The notes under the pieces were generated by a model that was not told where the DNA came from, made no database searches, and was given only the letters and a program-made list of their open reading frames with translations. The position numbers and the translations under genes are program-made. 64,000 bases of DNA from Melastoma dodecandrum (taxonomy: Eukaryota; Streptophyta; Magnoliopsida; Myrtales; Melastomataceae): positions 1,612,001 through 1,676,000 of the forward strand of contig JARUPY010000189.1 of the NCBI GenBank assembly GCA_029817715.1. Reading direction: 5' to 3'. Of this stretch, positions 59,860 through 64,000 are shown piece by piece. The stretch's first letter is position 1; each line of letters opens with the position of its first letter.

Positions 59860-60180
59860 ATGCCGATTAGGGGCATCACCTTCGGCCGCCCCGAGGAGGC
59901 CTACCACCTTGACACCCTTAGGTGCGCGCTCACAGAGTTTTTCTCCACCCTCATCTTCGTCTTCACTGGCCAGGCTCCAGGATGGCCTTCCACAAGCTCA
60001 TGGACAACGGCTCCACCCGCCGGCCTCATCGCCGCCTCCCTCGCTAACAATTTCGGCCTCTTCGTCGGTGTCGCCGTCAGCACCAACATCTCCAAAGGTC
60101 ACGTTAACCCCTCGGTCATGTTCGGCACATTTATTGGCGGTCACTCCGACGTGACCGTGTGGAACGTATTCGAAATTGTG
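59860..60180 (+). pseudogene. Tonoplast intrinsic protein (TIP1-type aquaporin) fragment
   Basis: Starts MPIRGITFGRPEEAYHLD, matching the TIP1 start, then the first membrane segment ALTEFFSTLIFVFTG. A one-base loss shifts the frame just after GQAPG (the other frame reads MAFHKLMDNGST). The frame returns at PAGLIAASLANNFGLFVGVA (second membrane segment), and the first NPA box reads HVNPSVMFGTFIGG, with Ser in place of Ala. Similarity ends at about 60140, so membrane segments 3-6, the second NPA box and selectivity-filter residues are gone. No intron interrupts the visible part, where TIP genes usually have one near the frameshift. A dead, truncated copy. Confidence 0.8.
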
Positions 60181-60605
60181 ACGAGCTTCTGTTTAGCAAA
60201 AGAAATTATGGGTCACATATCAGTACAATTCGTAGATCGACGGCTCAGAATACAAATTCAAGGAAGGAAAATTCAGGAAGGAGGTGACAACGGATACACA
60301 CTAGGCGAAGGCTTGCTGGACGAAGGGGATCACCAAGCGACGGGATTATCAGGCGACCGGCGACAACAGGACAGCGAAGCGACAAGCGACAGTCAGACTG
60401 GACGAGCGAGGAAACTCTACGGCGAAGGCTAATGGGCGACACGGTCGATCAATTTAAGGAAAGCTCGGAAAGATCTTAGGATCTAGAAGGAGATTGTTGC
60501 CAAAATTGTTCATATTGAAAGGGAATATTCCATGAAGACTTATAGCAAAAAAAGCATAATATATATATAATATTACATAACAGTATATACGAAAGTCTAG
60601 CTTAG
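60181..60605. other. Spacer before the 4CL-like gene
   Basis: No gene. AT-rich near 60540-60600 with a TA run. It forms the upstream region of the next gene. Confidence 0.5.
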
Positions 60606-60613
60606 TATAAATA
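60606..60613 (+). promoter_or_regulatory. Possible TATA box of the 4CL-like gene
   Basis: TATAAATA, 177 bp before the ATG at 60790, in an AT-rich stretch. This implies a leader of about 150 nt. Confidence 0.4.
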
Positions 60614-60789
60614 GTTGTTCTTAGACATTGTACAAAAATGCATCAATATTTTTCTAGAGACAAGCATATATTATCGTATTTTATCTTATCAAGTATTTAA
60701 GCGTTCAAAATCTCTTTTTACTCCTGCTTTCCTGCTTACTCTGCATCATCCCCTTCTTTCTATCCACCCAAATCACCCTGTGATCCATC

Positions 60790-62727
60790 ATGGCGAGACT
60801 TGGTGGCTTCTTCGACAGGGAGACTGGCGTGTACCGATCTCATCGCCCGCCCCTTGACTTCCCCCTTGACCCTGACCTCTCCCTGACCTCGCATCTCTTT
60901 CGGCGCACCACCGCGTGGCATGGAAGTGAAGCCGTCCTGGATGCAGATACCCACGAATCTGTCACTTTTGAACAACTGGAGCATCGGGTTTCTGCGTTAG
61001 CCCGCATCCTGATCCACAAGTTCGGGATTTCCAGGAGAGACGTGGTCCTGATAATATCTCCAAACTCTTTCCATTTCCCAGTGTGCTTCCTGTCGATTGT
61101 AGCGATCGGTGCGATCGCTTCCACTTGTAATCCTGCTTATACCGCCAGCGAGATCTTGAGGCAGATTTTGGACTGTAAGCCGAGGCTCGTTATCACAGTC
61201 CCTGAGTTGAATGAGAAAGTAAGGATCTTTGATTTGCCAATGATCTGTTTCAGGCCTTCCGAATATCCGCAAGTCTGGAACTACTTCGAGCTCGTCGAGG
61301 TGGAAGGGCGCCAAGCTCATTGCCCGATTCCTAGAATCACTAAACAGGATGACGTGGCTGCACTGCTGTACTCGTCCGGGACGACGGGGATGAGCAAGGG
61401 GGTAACCCTGACGCACAAGAACTTCATCGTAGCTTCCATGATGGTGACTTCGGATCAGGACCGGTACAAGGAGCAGAGGAACGTGTTCCTTCTCGTTGCT
61501 CCGATCTTCCACATAATGGGCCTGTTGGTGGTGACATACGGGCAGCTCACCAGAGGGAATGCGGTTGTGACGACGAAGAAGTTCGAGCTGGAGAAAACGC
61601 TGAGATTTATCGAGAAGTACAGGGTGACCCACTGGTATGTAGCACCCCCAGTGATGGTCGCCCTGACAAAGAGCAGCGAGATCCTGAATAGATACGACCT
61701 GTCCTCATTGAAGAAGATTGGGTGCGGGGCAGCTCCATTGGGTCGAGACGTGATGGAGGAATGTAAGAAGCTTGTCCCACATGCATTCATCACTCAGCGT
61801 TATGGCCTGACAGAGACTTGTGGGGCCGCGACACTTGAGGACTCGAACACGGAACCACCTCTCTCAGGATCGACCGGCACGCTTCTCTTCGGAATTGAAG
61901 CGAAGGTCATTCACACAGAGACCATGGAGGCTCTCCTGCCGAAACAACAAGGGGAAATTTTGCTTCGGGGACCGAACATAACATGCGGTTAGCTTGTCGA
62001 CGGACAATCTTACAGTAATCTCTTTGTTACGTTTCCAAATATCTAGTAGTTGGTAACCGCAGGCTATCTCAACAACCCGGAAGCCACAAAATCGACGATC
62101 GATGATGATGGCTGGCTTCACACAGGGGACATCGGGTACTTCAACGAGGAAGGCCAGTTGTTCATTGTTGACAGATTGAAGGACCTCATCAAGTCCTACG
62201 GTTTTCAGGTCTGATCAAACTTATATTCATCTTGCTCGATATCATCCAGAGGAACAACGTTTGTTTTCTCGTAGGTTGCTCCAGCGGAGCTCGAGGGGCT
62301 GCTGCTGTCACATCCGGAAATATCAGATGCAGTTGTCGTCCCGTAAGCTATGAAATCCACACGATTACTTCTGACTGTTGATCGTCCTTTTAATCTCACA
62401 GGCATTGAACTCATGATGAGTAGATTGCCCGATGCTCGAGCCGGGGAGGTTCCAGTCGCATATGTCATCCGGTTGCATGGCAGCTCACTTACCGAGAACG
62501 ATGTTAAGGAATTCATCGCACAACAGGTAACATCAATCCTTTATGGCATGTGTTATTAACATTTTAAGATATAATCGTGTGTTAACTCCCACCATTGCCT
62601 TTTGTGGCTGCAGGTCGCCCCTTATAAAAAGCTTCGGAGAGTGAGCTTCGTAACAAGTATTCCGAAAACGGCTTCGGGGAAGATCCTGCGACGGGAACTG
62701 AAGGAGAAGGTTCAATCAATGATGTAG
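60790..62727 (+). CDS. 4-coumarate-CoA ligase-like acyl-CoA synthetase (4CLL7 type)
   Basis: Adenylate-forming enzyme that activates a carboxylic acid to its CoA thioester through an acyl-AMP. Five exons: 60790-61987, 62063-62208, 62275-62342, 62424-62526 and 62614-62727 (TAG), GT-AG throughout, 542 residues. Motifs: AMP-binding [29 protein letters not shown], the aromatic/TE box [42 protein letters not shown] with the hinge, and the catalytic Lys in [13 protein letters not shown]. Overall it is closest to plant 4CL-like 7 proteins, thought to act on fatty or jasmonate-precursor acids in peroxisomes, not true 4CL. The C-terminus is SMM; relatives end in SKM or SKL, so the peroxisomal signal may be lost. 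Exon 4 uses the AG at 62422-62423. It converges on an ABCG gene only 177 bp away. Confidence 0.92.
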
Positions 62728-62903
62728 ATTCTCGAGGCTCAGGGAAAAAACACGGGAACTTGCTCAAGGAAATTCTTGACAGACCCATATATGTTTACTG
62801 ATGAACACAAATACTATCAAGATTCGATCTCTATCTCATTCTCGACTCAAATGAAATCGGTCTTATTCTTCAATCGCATTAGTTAGAGTCGGTGTCATTC
62901 TCC
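62728..62903. other. Short convergent spacer
   Basis: 176 bp between the stops of the 4CL-like gene (+) and the ABCG gene (-). The 3' UTRs of the two must nearly meet or overlap. Confidence 0.7.
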
Positions 62904-64000
62904 CTATCTTCTCTGGAAGTTGATGTACTTGATGCCAAAAGCGAATACAAAGAAGAACAGGAGGTTCCACCCGACATGTGCGACAGCCACCACCGGGAGG
63001 AACTTATACTCAAACCCCAGTCGCTCTTTCAGAAAGTCCATTAGCTTCATTGTGCCTTCACCCGGAATTATGAGATCTTCATCCTTGTCTCCCACCTGAC
63101 TTGTCACAAGCCCGTATAGTGTCCATGCCACCGGGTTTGCCCAGTAGTACCATCTCCACCATATCGGTATTTGCTGTGCAGGTGAGATAAGCAAGTTAGG
63201 CTCGGGGATAAAATAAAATGATCGAAGAAAGCTTGTGAGGGACATACAGGCCGAGTAAGGAGGAATCCTGAGAACAAGCTCCAAAAACTGAGGAAGAAGG
63301 ACATGGTTATGGCCGCGATCTGAAGGCTGGGCGTCAGCGCCACGACCATCATCCCGTACATGGCAAAGTAGATGTAGCTCATGAGGATGTAGTAGTAGAA
63401 CCAGAAGAACTTCCCCGCTGTCCACTGGAATCCGATCATAGAGTAAATAAGAAGAGTGTAAACCAGCGTCTGGATGGCCACATAAATAGTCTCAATAGCC
63501 ACCTGCGGGGAAACATGACACGATATCGTAAAACTATGCTAGCATTTGCATCACAAGAGGTTGAATTTCCCAGGGTTTTCATCTAGGATGGACTCATTTT
63601 ACCTGAGCGAATGCATAGGGGAGTTCTGAGTACATCCCAGCTGCTCTTTCTCGGTAGAACACGGTTCTTTCGATTACGACAACGGGCTGAACGGAAGTAG
63701 CATTGGAACTTCCGAGGAAAAGAACTGCAGCGTACATGGCTCCCAATAGATTTATCAAGTCCTGCTGGTTTGTCCTGCAAAAGAACAGCCCATCTTCATT
63801 TCAAGGACCATCCTACCACGTTATCTGAATCAACGTCTACAAAAATTAAGTCGAGCTGGGGACTTACGTCCGTTGGCCTTTGTTCCAGAATATAAACCCG
63901 AACATACAACCAATGACTATGGTAATGAAGAACCGGATGGCGTTGTATTGTGGGTTCCTCCAGTAAGACCAGTGCTGCTTCCAGAAACAAGCGCGGAATT
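62904..64000 (-). CDS. PDR-type ABC transporter of subfamily G (C-terminal part; gene continues past window)
   Basis: Full-size plasma-membrane exporter family. Visible exons, minus strand: beyond 64000 to 63868, 63774-63603, 63502-63248 and 63173-62904 (TAG). They encode the last part of the second membrane domain: [97 protein letters not shown], and the closing [11 protein letters not shown]. These are standard PDR signatures. About 260 of some 1,400 residues are in the window; the nucleotide-binding domains lie to the right. All visible exons are open. PDR members export hormones, phenolics and terpenes; which one cannot be told from this part. Confidence 0.93.

Noticed and set aside
1..64000. 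tRNA or rRNA genes
   Set aside because: The only tRNA-like strings found are retrotransposon primer-binding sites; no cloverleaf was seen by reading.

Overview
This is nuclear DNA from a flowering plant, very probably a eudicot. The genes have many short introns with GT-AG borders. The protein families are plant-specific: ATL RING-H2, alpha-expansin, tonoplast aquaporin, 4CL-like ligase and PDR-type ABCG transporter. The repeats are plant Ty3/gypsy lineages (Tat and Athila). I cannot name the species from sequence alone.

Layout. (1) 1-7849 is gene-dense: the 3' half of a cytosolic pyruvate kinase (+), ribosomal protein eL24 (-) and a TauE/SafE sulfite-exporter-family membrane protein (-). 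(2) 7850-9750 is spacer with microsatellites. (3) 9750-43436 is a nested retrotransposon cluster. A decayed Tat-type element (A, +) was split by an Athila-type element (-, 15631-23966) inside its second RNase H, and by a second Tat-type element (B, -, 29810 to about 40172) inside an antisense gene near its 3' end. A 742-bp LTR at 42695-43436 fits as A's 3' LTR. (4) 43437-64000 is gene-bearing again: a DUF1992/DnaJC28-like protein (+), an ATL RING-H2 ligase (-), an inverted-repeat element with a nested hAT-like MITE, an alpha-expansin (+), splicing factor SF3A2 (-), a tonoplast-aquaporin pseudogene (+), a 4-coumarate-CoA-ligase-like enzyme (+), and the 3' end of a PDR-type ABCG transporter (-, running off the window).

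The host genes are a mix of housekeeping functions (glycolysis, ribosome, spliceosome) and membrane or wall functions (TauE/SafE, expansin, 4CL-like, ABCG). They do not form a pathway or cluster. The housekeeping genes eL24, DUF1992 and SF3A2 share site II (TGGGCC/T) promoter motifs, and eL24 also has a telo-box.

The most unusual content is in the retroelements. Both Tat-type elements carry, between pol and the 3' LTR and on the opposite strand, an antisense gene that ends in a related coiled-coil tail. In A this is preceded by a plant mobile domain (PMD). The LTRs of both also carry clusters of site II motifs upstream of a TATA box. Other points are an apparent GT-TG intron in eL24, an Athila element whose RT core is removed by two in-frame gaps, and a hAT-like MITE with an intact 8-bp target duplication inside a larger inverted repeat.
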